Positions 6,771 through 16,217 of a stretch of DNA of 23,927 bases are shown one piece after another. A program made the position numbers and the translations under genes. This stretch comes from JAAYCI01 sp964370195. Its GTDB lineage: Bacteria; Bacillota; Clostridia; Oscillospirales; Ruminococcaceae. The notes under the pieces were generated by a model. That model was not told the DNA's origin and did no database searches. It worked only from the letters and a program-made list of their open reading frames with translations. The DNA is taken from the NCBI GenBank assembly GCA_964370195.1, contig CAYJIH010000029.1, positions 1 to 23,927 on the forward strand, read 5' to 3'. The first letter of the stretch is position 1. Each line of letters begins with the position of its first letter.

Positions 6771-7484
6771 ATGGAAACACAACACTCGGCAAAAGGGTTA
6801 TCGATTGGCATCATTATGGATGGCAACGGGCGCTGGGCAAAGAAAAGAGGCTTGCCGCGTACGGCAGGCCATAAAAAAGGCGCTGAGGTATTTGAGGATA
6901 TCACACGCTATGCGAACGAATTGGGTGTGGCTTCTATTGCCTATTATGCTTTTTCTACCGAAAACTGGTCGCGCCCGCCGGAAGAGCTGAAAGTGATTAT
7001 GGATTTGTTTGGCACCAGCTTAAAGCGGTTGTATAAGTATATCAACGAAAACAACCGTGTGGTTTTTTTAGGCGAGCGTGCACCATTGCGCCCCGAGCAT
7101 CAAGAAATGATGCGTGATATTGAGGAAAAAACGGCCAATCGAACCGGGATGGTGTTAAATATTGCCGTTAATTATGGTGGGCGTGACGAAATTGTACATG
7201 CAGCACAGCAGCTTGCAAAAGAAGTTCAAAACGGCACGCGCAAGGTAGAGGAGATTACCGAGGAAGAAATTAGCAAGCGCTTATATACACAGGGGCAACC
7301 TATGCCGGATTTGATTTTACGTACATCTGGCGAAAAACGAATTTCCAACTTTTTAATTTGGCAATGTGCCTACTCAGAATTTGTATTTACAGACACGTTG
7401 TGGCCGGATTTTACAAGAAAAGATTTTGATGACATTATCGCGGAATACCATGGGCGTGAGCGGCGATTTGGCGGCCTTGTATAA
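6771..7484 (+). CDS. uppS: Isoprenyl transferase (undecaprenyl diphosphate synthase)
   Basis: A 237-residue cis-prenyltransferase that condenses isopentenyl diphosphate onto farnesyl diphosphate to make the C55 lipid carrier for peptidoglycan and other wall polymers. Motifs: GIIMDGNGRWAKKRG with the catalytic D17, the GHKKGAEV helix, YAFSTENWSRP, NYGGRDEI, and PDLILRTSGEKRISNFLIWQ, whose arginine and serine bind the diphosphate, then YSEFVFTDTLWPDF. The ATG at 6771 follows AGAAAGG by 9 nt; the in-frame GTG at 6705 falls inside the terminator stem and is rejected. cdsA follows after 44 nt, so uppS probably heads the uppS-cdsA-dxr-rseP-ispG-polC run. Confidence 0.96.
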   Translation: METQHSAKGLSIGIIMDGNGRWAKKRGLPRTAGHKKGAEVFEDITRYANELGVASIAYYAFSTENWSRPPEELKVIMDLFGTSLKRLYKYINENNRVVFLGERAPLRPEHQEMMRDIEEKTANRTGMVLNIAVNYGGRDEIVHAAQQLAKEVQNGTRKVEEITEEEISKRLYTQGQPMPDLILRTSGEKRISNFLIWQCAYSEFVFTDTLWPDFTRKDFDDIIAEYHGRERRFGGLV

Positions 7485-7528
7485 GCGGAAAAAGAGTGAA
7501 ATAGAAACATTTTTTGGAGGGATTTTGC

Positions 7529-8383
7529 ATGAAAACACGGGTCATTACGTCAGTGGTGGGCATTTTGCTGCTGATTTTAGCGTTTCTTGTTTTCGAAACC
7601 ATCTTGTTTGACGTAGTGTTTTCGGTTGTTTGCCTTATTGCAATTCACGAGCTTTTTAATGCATTTGGTTTTGGAAAGAAAGAGCTATACATATATATTG
7701 GGTTTGTGCCACTGGTGCTGCTTGTGATGCTATTGCCTTTTTTTGGCAAGGCAGAATGGATGGGGGCAGTGGTTTATGGGTATCTTCTTTATTGGGGCGT
7801 TTGTTTTGTGCGCAACAGTAAGCAAATCGATTTTGCAAAATATGGTGCAATGACGGCATACTCCCTGGTTATTCTATTTTGTTTTTACTCACTTATCAGC
7901 TTTAAAACATTACTACCGGTGCAAACATACGGAAATGATGCGGTGTATTGCACCGTGATGGTGATGGGATATGCATGGGGTGGAGATACATTTGCATACC
8001 TTGTGGGGCGCACCTTTGGCCGGCATAAGCTTGCACCAAACGTTAGCCCAAATAAAACAAAAGAAGGCGCGGTTGGCGGTGTGTTTGGCAGCATGCTTTT
8101 AGGGCTTGTTATCAGTGTTTTGTATACATCGTTTTGGCCGGTGGGCCTTTTGTTTGCTCAAGGCGGCACAGCGTATTATTTATATGTGGCCCTTTTGGGC
8201 ATACCGGCCTCTTTTTTAGGAATACTAGGAGATTTACTTGCTTCTGCCGTAAAACGCCAATGTGGTATTAAAGATTACGGAACGCTTTTTCCGGGCCACG
8301 GAGGCATTATGGACCGCTTCGACAGTTTGCTTTTAATCGCACCGCTTGTGGCATTGGCCATTCAGCTTCATCACACTGTTTAA
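7529..8383 (+). CDS. cdsA: Phosphatidate cytidylyltransferase
   Basis: A 284-residue polytopic membrane enzyme making CDP-diacylglycerol from phosphatidate and CTP, the branch point for bacterial phospholipids. The hydrophobic chain has about seven to eight membrane segments. The CDS signature is intact at residues 239-265: SAVKR, then GIKDYGTLFPGHGGIMDRFD, with its lysine/arginine and aspartates. SPNKTKEGAVGG and GDTFAYLVGRTFGRHKLAP, upstream in the chain, are also typical. The ATG at 7529 lies 7 nt after GGAGGG (7516-7521). It sits between uppS and dxr in the order common in Firmicutes and Proteobacteria; dxr starts 16 nt after the cdsA stop, which implies co-transcription. Confidence 0.96.
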   Translation: MKTRVITSVVGILLLILAFLVFETILFDVVFSVVCLIAIHELFNAFGFGKKELYIYIGFVPLVLLVMLLPFFGKAEWMGAVVYGYLLYWGVCFVRNSKQIDFAKYGAMTAYSLVILFCFYSLISFKTLLPVQTYGNDAVYCTVMVMGYAWGGDTFAYLVGRTFGRHKLAPNVSPNKTKEGAVGGVFGSMLLGLVISVLYTSFWPVGLLFAQGGTAYYLYVALLGIPASFLGILGDLLASAVKRQCGIKDYGTLFPGHGGIMDRFDSLLLIAPLVALAIQLHHTV

Positions 8384-8399
8384 TAGGGCGAGGGGAATT

Positions 8400-9566
8400 A
8401 TGAAAAAACGTGTGGCACTTCTCGGTAGCACAGGTTCAATTGGCCGGCAAAGCCTAGAGGTGATTCGTCAGCAAAATGATGAGGTGGCACTTCTTTGTGC
8501 GGGCCAAAATACAGATTTGCTTTTAGAACAAGTGCGTGAATTTTTACCTCCCATTGTAGCGGTGGCAACAAAAGAAGCCGCTACAAAAATAGAGGCAGAA
8601 CTTGCAGCATTGCCGTTTCCGCCAAAACTTTTGTTTGGCAAAGATGCAGCACGCGAGGCTGTTTTGCTGTGTGAGGCTGATGTGGTGTTGAATGCGATTG
8701 TAGGGATTGCAGGTCTCGATGCCACTTTGGCGGCTTTGGGCCGTGGTATGGATGTTGCCCTTGCGAATAAAGAAAGCCTTGTAACAGGTGGCGAGCTTGT
8801 GGTGCAAGAAAGCAAGGCCAAGGGTGGAAAGCTGTTGCCGGTGGATAGTGAGCACAGCGCTATTTTTCAGTGTTTGCAAGACGAACATTCTGCAAAAGAG
8901 CTGAAACGTATTATCTTAACCGCTTCAGGTGGCCCTTTTTACAAAAAAACAACACAAGATCTTGCTAAAGTGAAAGTACAAGATGCTTTGAACCATCCGA
9001 ATTGGGCAATGGGGAACAAAATTACAATCGATTCTGCCACACTAATGAACAAAGGGCTGGAATTTATTGAAGCAATGTGGCTGTTTGATTTGCGTGCAGA
9101 GCAGGTAGAAATTGTGGTGCAACGTCAAAGCATCATTCATTCGATGGTGGAGTTTTCTGATAATTCCGTTTTGGCGCAACTGGGTGTGCCGGATATGCGC
9201 CTGCCGATACAATATGCTTTAACGTACCCGGCACGTGTGCCTGGCACGGCGCCACAGCTTGATTTTCAAGCGTTGACCCGTTTGGACTTTGGCATGGCAG
9301 ACGAAGAGACATTTCGTTGTTTGGCGGCATGTAAAAAAGCCGCGAAAAAAGGTGGCCTTGCAGCTTGTGCTGCCAACGGTGCAAACGAAGAGGCAGTGGC
9401 GTTGTTTTTAAAAGACGAAATTTCTTTTTTAGACATTGGCCGTCTTGTGGAGGGCTGTGTGGACAGCGATTCTTTTGCCGGTGCATACGATTTAAAGGAT
9501 GTGTATGCGTGTGATGCTTTGGCACGGCAGTATGTGCAAGCGAACAAAAAAAGAACATTGAATTAA
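8400..9566 (+). CDS. dxr: 1-deoxy-D-xylulose 5-phosphate reductoisomerase
   Basis: A 388-residue enzyme of the MEP pathway; it rearranges and reduces DXP to 2-C-methyl-erythritol 4-phosphate with NADPH and a divalent metal. The NADPH-binding GSTGSIGRQSLEVI is at 9-22, and ANKES at 122-126. The metal-binding D149 and E151 lie in VDSEHSAIFQCL and E221 in TLMNKGLEFIEAMWLF; the loop HPNWAMGNKITIDSATL and the region QRQSIIHSMVEF are intact. The ATG at 8400 follows GAGGGG; the in-frame GTG at 8346 overlaps cdsA and is unlikely. Together with ispG downstream it supplies IPP used by uppS. Length and motifs are standard. Confidence 0.97.
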   Translation: MKKRVALLGSTGSIGRQSLEVIRQQNDEVALLCAGQNTDLLLEQVREFLPPIVAVATKEAATKIEAELAALPFPPKLLFGKDAAREAVLLCEADVVLNAIVGIAGLDATLAALGRGMDVALANKESLVTGGELVVQESKAKGGKLLPVDSEHSAIFQCLQDEHSAKELKRIILTASGGPFYKKTTQDLAKVKVQDALNHPNWAMGNKITIDSATLMNKGLEFIEAMWLFDLRAEQVEIVVQRQSIIHSMVEFSDNSVLAQLGVPDMRLPIQYALTYPARVPGTAPQLDFQALTRLDFGMADEETFRCLAACKKAAKKGGLAACAANGANEEAVALFLKDEISFLDIGRLVEGCVDSDSFAGAYDLKDVYACDALARQYVQANKKRTLN

Positions 9567-9593
9567 AGCCTGCACGATAAGAAAGGGAATGAA

Positions 9594-10658
9594 ATGGACG
9601 TTGTTTTGATGTTGCTTGTGTCTGTGCTTGTGTTTGGTGCCGTTATTTTTGTGCACGAGCTTGGGCATTTTGCTGTGGCAAAAAAAAGTGGCATTCGTGT
9701 TTTGGAGTTTGCTATTGGCATGGGGCCGGCACTTTTTAAAAAGAAAAAAGGTGAAACTACATATGCTGTGCGCGCATTGCCCATTGGCGGCTATGTGCAA
9801 ATGGAGGCAGAAAACAACGAAGCAGATGCTTCGGAGCGAAGTTTTTCAAAAGCACCGGTATTAAAAAGGCTTGCGGTGATTGTTGCAGGCGCTTTTATGA
9901 ATATTGTGCTTGGTTTTTTGGCATTGGTAATTTTGGTGGCAGCTGGTGGGCCCATTGCTAGCAGCACCATAGCGCAGGTAACCAATGCTGAAACAGGGCT
10001 GCAAGTGGGCGATAAAATTTTGGAAGTGAACGGACGCACTGTTTTTATTTTAAACGATTTAATGTATGAATTTGCACGAACAAACAATGGGAACTTTACA
10101 TTGGAAGTGGAACGAGACGGGCAGGATGTGACATTGAATCATGTAAGTTTCCCCATTGTGGAAGCAGTAGACCCAGAAACGGGCGAGCCAATTATAGATG
10201 AGAGCACCGGCGAAGTGTTTACGTATTTAGATTTGGGCTTTAAAGTGCAAGCAGTGGAAAAAAATGTGTGGACGGTGGTAGAACAAGCATTTTTAACCAC
10301 ATTGTCTTATGCACGCATGATTTATCTCGGCTTGGTTGATTTGCTTTTAGGGCGCATTGAAGTCAATCAATTGTCGGGGCCGGTGGGCATTGTAAGCCAA
10401 GTGGGCGCGGCAGTTTCCATAGGGTGGCAAAGTGTGCTAAATTTATTGGCACTGATTTCCATCAATTTGGGGATTATCAATATGTTGCCATTGCCGGCGC
10501 TAGATGGCGGCAAGGCGCTACAGATATTGGTGGAAGCCATTTTACGCCGGCCATTGAACGAACGATTTGTTACGGCACTGAACTTGGCAAGTTTTGCACT
10601 GCTGATAGGTGTGATGTTGTTTGCAACATTTAATGATGTTGCGCGGCTAGCGGGGTAA
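9594..10658 (+). CDS. rseP: Site-2 zinc metalloprotease RseP (M50 family)
   Basis: A 354-residue intramembrane metalloprotease of the RseP/RasP group, which cleaves transmembrane helices of anti-sigma factors, division proteins or remnant signal peptides. The zinc motif HELGH is at 21-25 within the first helix, and the second metal-binding motif LPLPALDGGKAL carries D304. Between them lies one PDZ domain, recognisable by TGLQVGDKILEVNGRTV. IGMGPALFKKKKGETTYAVRALPIGGYV is the conserved membrane re-entrant region. The ATG at 9594 follows AAAGGG. It sits between dxr and ispG; ispG starts 4 nt after its stop, so translation is probably coupled. Substrates cannot be inferred from the window. Confidence 0.95.
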   Translation: MDVVLMLLVSVLVFGAVIFVHELGHFAVAKKSGIRVLEFAIGMGPALFKKKKGETTYAVRALPIGGYVQMEAENNEADASERSFSKAPVLKRLAVIVAGAFMNIVLGFLALVILVAAGGPIASSTIAQVTNAETGLQVGDKILEVNGRTVFILNDLMYEFARTNNGNFTLEVERDGQDVTLNHVSFPIVEAVDPETGEPIIDESTGEVFTYLDLGFKVQAVEKNVWTVVEQAFLTTLSYARMIYLGLVDLLLGRIEVNQLSGPVGIVSQVGAAVSIGWQSVLNLLALISINLGIINMLPLPALDGGKALQILVEAILRRPLNERFVTALNLASFALLIGVMLFATFNDVARLAG

Positions 10659-10662
10659 ATGC

Positions 10663-11715
10663 ATGGAAAACAAACGAAGAATTTCAAAATGTGTGCGTGT
10701 GGGGAACATAGAGCTTGGCGCGGGTGGTGCAGTGCGCGTGCAAAGCATGTTAAATGTGCCGGCACACGATGTAGCAGGCAATGTACAACAGGCAAAAGAA
10801 CTGGAAAAAGCAGGCTGTGAAATATTGCGTGTAAGTGTGCCGCATCGGGATAATGTTTGCCTGATAGATGCACTTAAAAATGCCGTGCAAATTCCCATTG
10901 TGGCCGATATTCATTTTGATTACCGCATTGCATTGGCCTGTGTTGAGGCAGGTGTGGATAAAGTGCGTATCAACCCGGGGAATATTGGCGGGGCCGACCG
11001 TGTGAAAATGGTGGCAGCAGCATGTAAAACAAAAGGGGTACCCATCCGCATTGGTGTAAATGGTGGAAGCCTTGAAAAAGAATTGCTTGCAAAATATGGG
11101 CACCCAACGGCGGAAGCTTTGGTGGAAAGTGCCATGATGCAAGCGTCCCTTTTGGAAAAATACGATTTTGATGATATTGTCATTTCTTTAAAGTCAAGCC
11201 ATGTGCCTATCAATGTAAAGGCATATCGCTTGCTGGCACAACAATGCTCTTACCCGTTGCATCTTGGTGTTACAGAGGCAGGGCTGGAGCGCACAGGGCT
11301 TATTAAAAGTGCTATGGGCATTGGCAGTTTGCTGCTGGATGGCATTGGTGATACGCTGCGTGTATCTTTAACCGAGAACCCAAGTAGCGAGGTGCAAGCC
11401 GGTTTTGAAATATTGCGTTCGGCGGGGCACTTTGTAGCCGGGCCAGAGATAATTAGTTGCCCTACGTGTGGGCGCACATGCATCCCGGTACAAGCCATTG
11501 CAGAACAAGTTCAAAAGCAACTGAAAGGCTCAAAAAAGAATGTGAAAGTGGCTGTGATGGGCTGTGTTGTAAATGGCCTTGGGGAAGGAAAAGAAGCAGA
11601 TGTGGGCTTGGCCGGTGGGAAAGACAGCGCGGTGATTTTCCGAAAAGGGGAACAAGTGCGCGTGGTGCGAGAGAATTTTGTGGAAGAGCTTTTAAAAGAA
11701 GTATCCATGCTGTAA
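10663..11715 (+). CDS. ispG: 4-hydroxy-3-methylbut-2-en-1-yl diphosphate synthase (flavodoxin)
   Basis: A 350-residue [4Fe-4S] enzyme (GcpE) for the penultimate MEP step, reducing ME-cPP to HMBPP. Cluster ligands are visible: C266 and C269 in SCPTCGRTC, C301 in VMGCVVNGLGEGKEAD, with E308 in the position of the fourth ligand. The TIM-barrel half shows VRVQSMLNVPAHD, VADIHFDYRIAL and VRINPGNIGG. The length is that of the short bacterial form. The ATG at 10663 lies 7 nt after GGGG, 4 nt past the rseP stop. With dxr and uppS it gives a compact isoprenoid block; the other MEP genes are not in the window. Confidence 0.96.
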   Translation: MENKRRISKCVRVGNIELGAGGAVRVQSMLNVPAHDVAGNVQQAKELEKAGCEILRVSVPHRDNVCLIDALKNAVQIPIVADIHFDYRIALACVEAGVDKVRINPGNIGGADRVKMVAAACKTKGVPIRIGVNGGSLEKELLAKYGHPTAEALVESAMMQASLLEKYDFDDIVISLKSSHVPINVKAYRLLAQQCSYPLHLGVTEAGLERTGLIKSAMGIGSLLLDGIGDTLRVSLTENPSSEVQAGFEILRSAGHFVAGPEIISCPTCGRTCIPVQAIAEQVQKQLKGSKKNVKVAVMGCVVNGLGEGKEADVGLAGGKDSAVIFRKGEQVRVVRENFVEELLKEVSML

Positions 11716-11756
11716 AAAGCATATAATGGAAGATGCATTTTTAGGAGGAATCGATT

Positions 11757-14700
11757 TTGGGCTTGCCCTTGCTGGAGCTATGCCCTGAGTTTCAACAAGA
11801 AAACACGTTTGACACTGCAGGTGATATCGTCATTGAAAGTGTGAGTGTGGATGAGCGGAACGGACGGGTTAAAATACAATATCACAGTCATTTTGTGTTA
11901 AACGAGGCTCAAAGCCGCTGTTTGCACGAGGGGCTGCAAGCTCTTTTTCCGCTGTACGAGGTTACCTTGTGCGGCTGTTTTCCATACGAATGTTTGGAAA
12001 GAGAGAGCCTTTTTTATTTGCTGGACGCTTTGAAATTGCGTGGGCTGCCTTTGAATGGATATTTTAATAAGGCGTCCATCACAATGGAAGGCGATTGTAT
12101 TCGATTTGATGTGCCAACGGGATGCAGGCTGCTTCATACGATGGATTTTCCGGCACAATTTGCCAATTTGGTGGAAGAGGCCACCGGCCGGAGACCGCAA
12201 GTGGAACTGCTCAATTCTACGCCGCTAGATAGAGATGATGTGATAGAGCGTATCGAGCGCAAGGCGCCACCACCAAAACCGAAAAGTCGTGGGATTATAT
12301 TGCCCAAAATGGAAGGTGTGGAGCTAGAGGATTCAGCAGCAGAACTTCTGTTTGGGTCATCGTTTACCCCGGCGGAATTAGAGCCATTGGCAGAGCTGGA
12401 TGAAGGCAGCCACAAATGTGTGGTGTTCGGCGATGTGTTTAAGGTAGACTGGCGCGAATTGCGGCGTGGCGGCCAGATTTTGTTATTTCGTATTACCGAC
12501 TATAACAGTTCGGTTAAGATAAAAGTACATTTGTCTTTTAACATACAGCCGGGGAAATTAAGTGAAATATCGGCAGGAGATACGCTATTTATACGCGGTG
12601 AATATACACACGATAGTTTTGAGAATTCTTATATCTTTAAACCAAGCGATATTTTGCGTGTGAAAAGAAAACCGCTTAAAGACGAAGCAGACGAAAAACG
12701 TATAGAACTACATTTACATACGAAACTAAGCACTTTAGACGGTTTGTGTGACCCAAAAGAAGTGGTAAAAACAGCGGCAAAGCTTGGGCATCGTGCTGTG
12801 GCGATTACAGATCATGGTGTGGTGCAGGCGTATCCGGAGGCCATGCTGGCGTACGAAGGCTTGAAAAATGATTTTCCGGATTTCAAATTGATTTATGGGA
12901 TGGAAGCATATTGCATTGATGATAAAATTGCCGTTTTGGATCGTCCCGCAGAAGGGCTGTTAGAAGGCACTCGTTTTGTCGTGTTTGATATTGAAACAAC
13001 AGGTCTTTCTCCTTTAACAGATCGCATGACAGAACTTGCTGCTGTGGTGGTGGAAAATGGACAAGTGCAAGATACATTTTCCACATTTGTGAATCCACAG
13101 CGGCCCATTCCGCCTAAAATTACACAATTAACCGGCATAACAAACGACATGGTAGCAGATGCGCCCCTAGAGGATGTTGCTGTGCAAGATTTTTTGGCGT
13201 TTGCCAAAGACAGTGTGCTGGTGGCGCACAATGGGCATGGTTTTGATATGCGTTTTATAAGGGCGGCTGCAGAACGAGCCAAAGTACCTTTTTTAATGGC
13301 CAGTATCGACACATTGCCACTGGGGCAAGTGCTTTATACAGGGCTGAAAAATTATAAGTTAAATACATTGGCAGCGCACCTCGGTGTGCCGGCGTTTAAT
13401 CATCATCGTGCGCTGGATGATACAAAAGCAACAGCCGTAATGTTTTTACGTATGCTGGAAGAACTGCAAAGCCGTGGCATTCAGAAACTGAATGAGTTAA
13501 ATACAAATCTTTCCAGTGGCAATATTTTGACGCGCCGGAATTTTCACCTCATCTTGCTCGTGCAAACGCAAGAGGGAATGAAAAATTTATATAAGCTGGT
13601 TTCAAAAAGCCATATTGAATTTTATAGTTCGGGTAAAAGCAAGGGGCCACGTGTGCCGAAAAGTTTGTTAAACCAGCACAGACAAGGGCTTTTGGTGGGC
13701 TCTGCTTGTGAGGCGGGGGAACTGTATAGGGCGGTGCTTTCTGGGGCGGATGACGAGGAACTGGAACAAATTGCCTCTTACTACGACTTTTTGGAAATTC
13801 AGCCCATTGGCAATAATGCTTTTTTGGTGCGTGAAGGCAGGGTGGATAGCGAAGAAACACTTCAGCAGTTTAATAAAAAAATTGTGGAACTGGGGAAAAA
13901 GTTACAAAAGCCCGTGGTGGCCACAGGCGATGTGCATTTTATGCGTGAGCATGAGAGTGTTTACCGCAGTGTGCTACAGGCTGGGCAAGGCTTTTCGGAT
14001 GCAGATAACCAAGCGCCACTTTATTTTCGTACAACAGAACAGATGCTTTCTGAGTTTTCGTACTTGGATGAAGACGATGCAAAAGCAGTGGTTGTGACGT
14101 ATCCAAACGAATTGGCAGATCGCATTAGCAACGAAATTCGCCCAATACCAAAGGGGATGTTTACGCCTAAAATTGAAGGTTCTGAAGAAATTTTGCGCCA
14201 GAAAACAATGGATAATGCAAAAGCACGCTATGGAGAGCCTGTGCCAGAAATTGTGAGCGAACGGCTTGAGAAAGAACTGGACTCCATTATAAAGCATGGG
14301 TATGCTGTTTTATATGTTATTGCGCAAAAGCTGGTGCAAAACAGCGAGGAAAACGGGTATCTTGTGGGTAGCCGTGGTTCGGTTGGTTCGTCTGCGGTGG
14401 CTAATTTTGCCGGGATTTCTGAGGTGAATCCATTGCCACCACACTATTTGTGCCCATCTTGTAAATATAGTTATTTTTTCACAGACGGCAGTGTGGCCAG
14501 TGGGTTTGATTTGCCGGATAAAAATTGTCCACAGTGTGAAACCAAAATGGTTGGCGACGGAAATGAAATTCCGTTTGAGACATTTCTTGGTTTTGAAGGC
14601 GATAAAGAGCCGGATATTGATTTGAACTTTTCCGGAGAATATCAGGGCAGAGCACACCGCTACACGGAGGAATTGTTTGGAAAAGAGTATGTATTTAAAG

Positions 14701-16052
14701 CGGGCACTGTGTCTGGCATGCAAGACAAAACGGCGTACGGTTATGTGAAAAAATATCTGGATGAGCGAGAGCTGAATGTGCCCAATGCTGAAATTGACCG
14801 ATTGGTAATGGGCTGTGAAGGGGTGAAGCGCACCACAGGGCAGCATCCCGGTGGCATGGTGGTGGTGCCAAAAGGGTATGAAATAACCGATTTTTGCCCG
14901 GTGCAACATCCGGCAGATGATAAAGAAAAAGGTGTGGTTACCACCCATTTTGAGTTTAAATATCTGCATGAAACCTTGTTGAAGCTGGATGAACTTGGCC
15001 ATGATGTGCCCACGATGTATCACCATTTAGAAAAGCACACAGGCATTAAGATGGATGATGTGCCTATGAATGATGAAAAAGTGATTAGTTTGCTTACGTC
15101 TACACAGGCGCTGGGGATCAGTGCAAAAGAGCTGGGCAGTGAAACGGGTACATTTGGCATTCCGGAGCTTGGCACGGGTTTTGTGCGGCAAATGTTGGTG
15201 GAGGCGCAGCCGAAAAATTTTGGCGACCTCATTCAAATTTCGGGGCTTTCGCACGGAACAGACGTGTGGAATGGAAACGCACAAGATTTGATTAAGAACG
15301 AAATTTGCACCATTTCTGAAGTAATTGGAACGCGTGACTCTATTATGACAGACCTGATTCATAAAGGGGTGCCACCTAAAATGGCATTTGATGTGATGGA
15401 GCAAACGCGTAAAGGAAAAGTGGCAAAAAATGGGTTTGCTCCCGGTGTGGAAGAAGAACTGCGCAAGCATAATGTAGACGAGTGGTATTTAGAAAGTTGC
15501 CGCAAAATCAAATATATGTTCCCCAAAGCCCATGCTGTGGCTTATTTGATGTCGGCGGTGCGTTTGATGTGGTTTAAAATACATTATCCGTTGGCTTTTT
15601 ATGCCACATACTTTACCGTGCGAGGCGAAGACATTGATTACGAGGCCGCTGTGGGCGGAACGAAAGTGGCAAAATATCGTCTTTCAAAGGCAGTGGAACT
15701 GGCAAAACTCGAAAAAACAGCAAAAAATGAAGGTGCCGTGACATCTTTGCAAATTGTGTATGAATTATTGCTACGAGGATATGAGTTTTTGCCGATAGAG
15801 CTTGGGAAAAGCCGTGCCACAAGTTATTGCATAGAGGACGGCAAAATTCGCCTACCGTTTTTGTCTATGAAAGGCGTGGGCGACAAAGCAGCAGATGATT
15901 TAGAAAGAGCAACGTTAGAAGGGCAAAAGTATCTTTCGCAAGACGATTTGCAACGTGTGGCGGGCGTGTCTACAACGGTGATGGATACGCTAGCAGAAAT
16001 GGGGGCGCTTGGCTCGATGCCGAAAAGCAACCAAATGTCGTTGTTTGAATAA
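11757..16052 (+). CDS. polC: DNA polymerase III alpha subunit, Gram-positive type PolC
   Basis: A 1431-residue replicative polymerase with built-in proofreading. Order: N-terminal region (1 to about 215), OB fold (about 220-310), PHP domain beginning ELHLHTKLSTLDG (H319, H321), a DEDDh 3'-5' exonuclease inserted in the PHP domain (D411 and E413 in FDIETTG, D497 in HNGHGFDMRFI, H550 and D555 in NHHRALDDT), and the rest of PHP with SACEAGELYRA and TGDVHF. The polymerase core follows, with GSRGSVGSSAVANF, a cysteine-rich zinc segment (CPSC...CPQC) and catalytic D953 and D955 in PDIDLNFSG. The C-terminus QMSLFE matches a sliding-clamp binding motif. The start is a TTG at 11757, 8 nt after a perfect AGGAGG (11743-11748). 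TATAAT at 11722-11727 lacks a -35, so polC is probably read with ispG. Length is normal for PolC. Confidence 0.98.
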   Translation: MGLPLLELCPEFQQENTFDTAGDIVIESVSVDERNGRVKIQYHSHFVLNEAQSRCLHEGLQALFPLYEVTLCGCFPYECLERESLFYLLDALKLRGLPLNGYFNKASITMEGDCIRFDVPTGCRLLHTMDFPAQFANLVEEATGRRPQVELLNSTPLDRDDVIERIERKAPPPKPKSRGIILPKMEGVELEDSAAELLFGSSFTPAELEPLAELDEGSHKCVVFGDVFKVDWRELRRGGQILLFRITDYNSSVKIKVHLSFNIQPGKLSEISAGDTLFIRGEYTHDSFENSYIFKPSDILRVKRKPLKDEADEKRIELHLHTKLSTLDGLCDPKEVVKTAAKLGHRAVAITDHGVVQAYPEAMLAYEGLKNDFPDFKLIYGMEAYCIDDKIAVLDRPAEGLLEGTRFVVFDIETTGLSPLTDRMTELAAVVVENGQVQDTFSTFVNPQRPIPPKITQLTGITNDMVADAPLEDVAVQDFLAFAKDSVLVAHNGHGFDMRFIRAAAERAKVPFLMASIDTLPLGQVLYTGLKNYKLNTLAAHLGVPAFNHHRALDDTKATAVMFLRMLEELQSRGIQKLNELNTNLSSGNILTRRNFHLILLVQTQEGMKNLYKLVSKSHIEFYSSGKSKGPRVPKSLLNQHRQGLLVGSACEAGELYRAVLSGADDEELEQIASYYDFLEIQPIGNNAFLVREGRVDSEETLQQFNKKIVELGKKLQKPVVATGDVHFMREHESVYRSVLQAGQGFSDADNQAPLYFRTTEQMLSEFSYLDEDDAKAVVVTYPNELADRISNEIRPIPKGMFTPKIEGSEEILRQKTMDNAKARYGEPVPEIVSERLEKELDSIIKHGYAVLYVIAQKLVQNSEENGYLVGSRGSVGSSAVANFAGISEVNPLPPHYLCPSCKYSYFFTDGSVASGFDLPDKNCPQCETKMVGDGNEIPFETFLGFEGDKEPDIDLNFSGEYQGRAHRYTEELFGKEYVFKAGTVSGMQDKTAYGYVKKYLDERELNVPNAEIDRLVMGCEGVKRTTGQHPGGMVVVPKGYEITDFCPVQHPADDKEKGVVTTHFEFKYLHETLLKLDELGHDVPTMYHHLEKHTGIKMDDVPMNDEKVISLLTSTQALGISAKELGSETGTFGIPELGTGFVRQMLVEAQPKNFGDLIQISGLSHGTDVWNGNAQDLIKNEICTISEVIGTRDSIMTDLIHKGVPPKMAFDVMEQTRKGKVAKNGFAPGVEEELRKHNVDEWYLESCRKIKYMFPKAHAVAYLMSAVRLMWFKIHYPLAFYATYFTVRGEDIDYEAAVGGTKVAKYRLSKAVELAKLEKTAKNEGAVTSLQIVYELLLRGYEFLPIELGKSRATSYCIEDGKIRLPFLSMKGVGDKAADDLERATLEGQKYLSQDDLQRVAGVSTTVMDTLAEMGALGSMPKSNQMSLFE

Positions 16053-16077
16053 TGCCCGGGTTTTGCCTTATACAAAT

Positions 16078-16128
16078 AAAAAACCTCATAAATTGGTTGT
16101 TTGGTGGCCAATTTCATGAGGTTTTTTT
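16078..16128. terminator. Bidirectional terminator between polC and the uracil-DNA glycosylase gene
   Basis: A long inverted repeat: AACCTCAT-AAATTGG pairs with CCAATTT-C-ATGAGGTT, with a single bulged C and an 11-nt loop. The left side is preceded by an A-run and the right side followed by seven Ts, so it can terminate both polC on the plus strand and the convergent gene on the minus strand. Confidence 0.92.
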
Positions 16129-16140
16129 ATGAGGGGCATG

Positions 16141-16168
16141 GTGAGTACGATTTACTCATTATTTTTTT
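16141..16168 (+). terminator. Possible second, weaker terminator after polC
   Basis: A short stem TGAGTA (16142-16147) / TACTCA (16153-16158) with loop CGATT, followed by TTATTTTTTT. It lies 13 nt after the main terminator and could act as a backup on the plus strand. Confidence 0.45.
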
Positions 16169-16217
16169 CGGAGAGATCTAATGTGTTATGCATAAGAATG
16201 GAACAGAATTGCAGCCA

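Noticed and set aside
11722..11727. TATAAT 30 bp before the polC start as a promoter
   Set aside because: No -35 box at 16-18 bp and no extended -10; polC lies 41 nt after ispG and is more simply co-transcribed.
14310..15026. Long open frame on the minus strand inside polC (about 238 codons)
   Set aside because: It is antisense to the polymerase core with its catalytic motifs; composition is His/Phe/Ile-rich as expected of a shadow frame.
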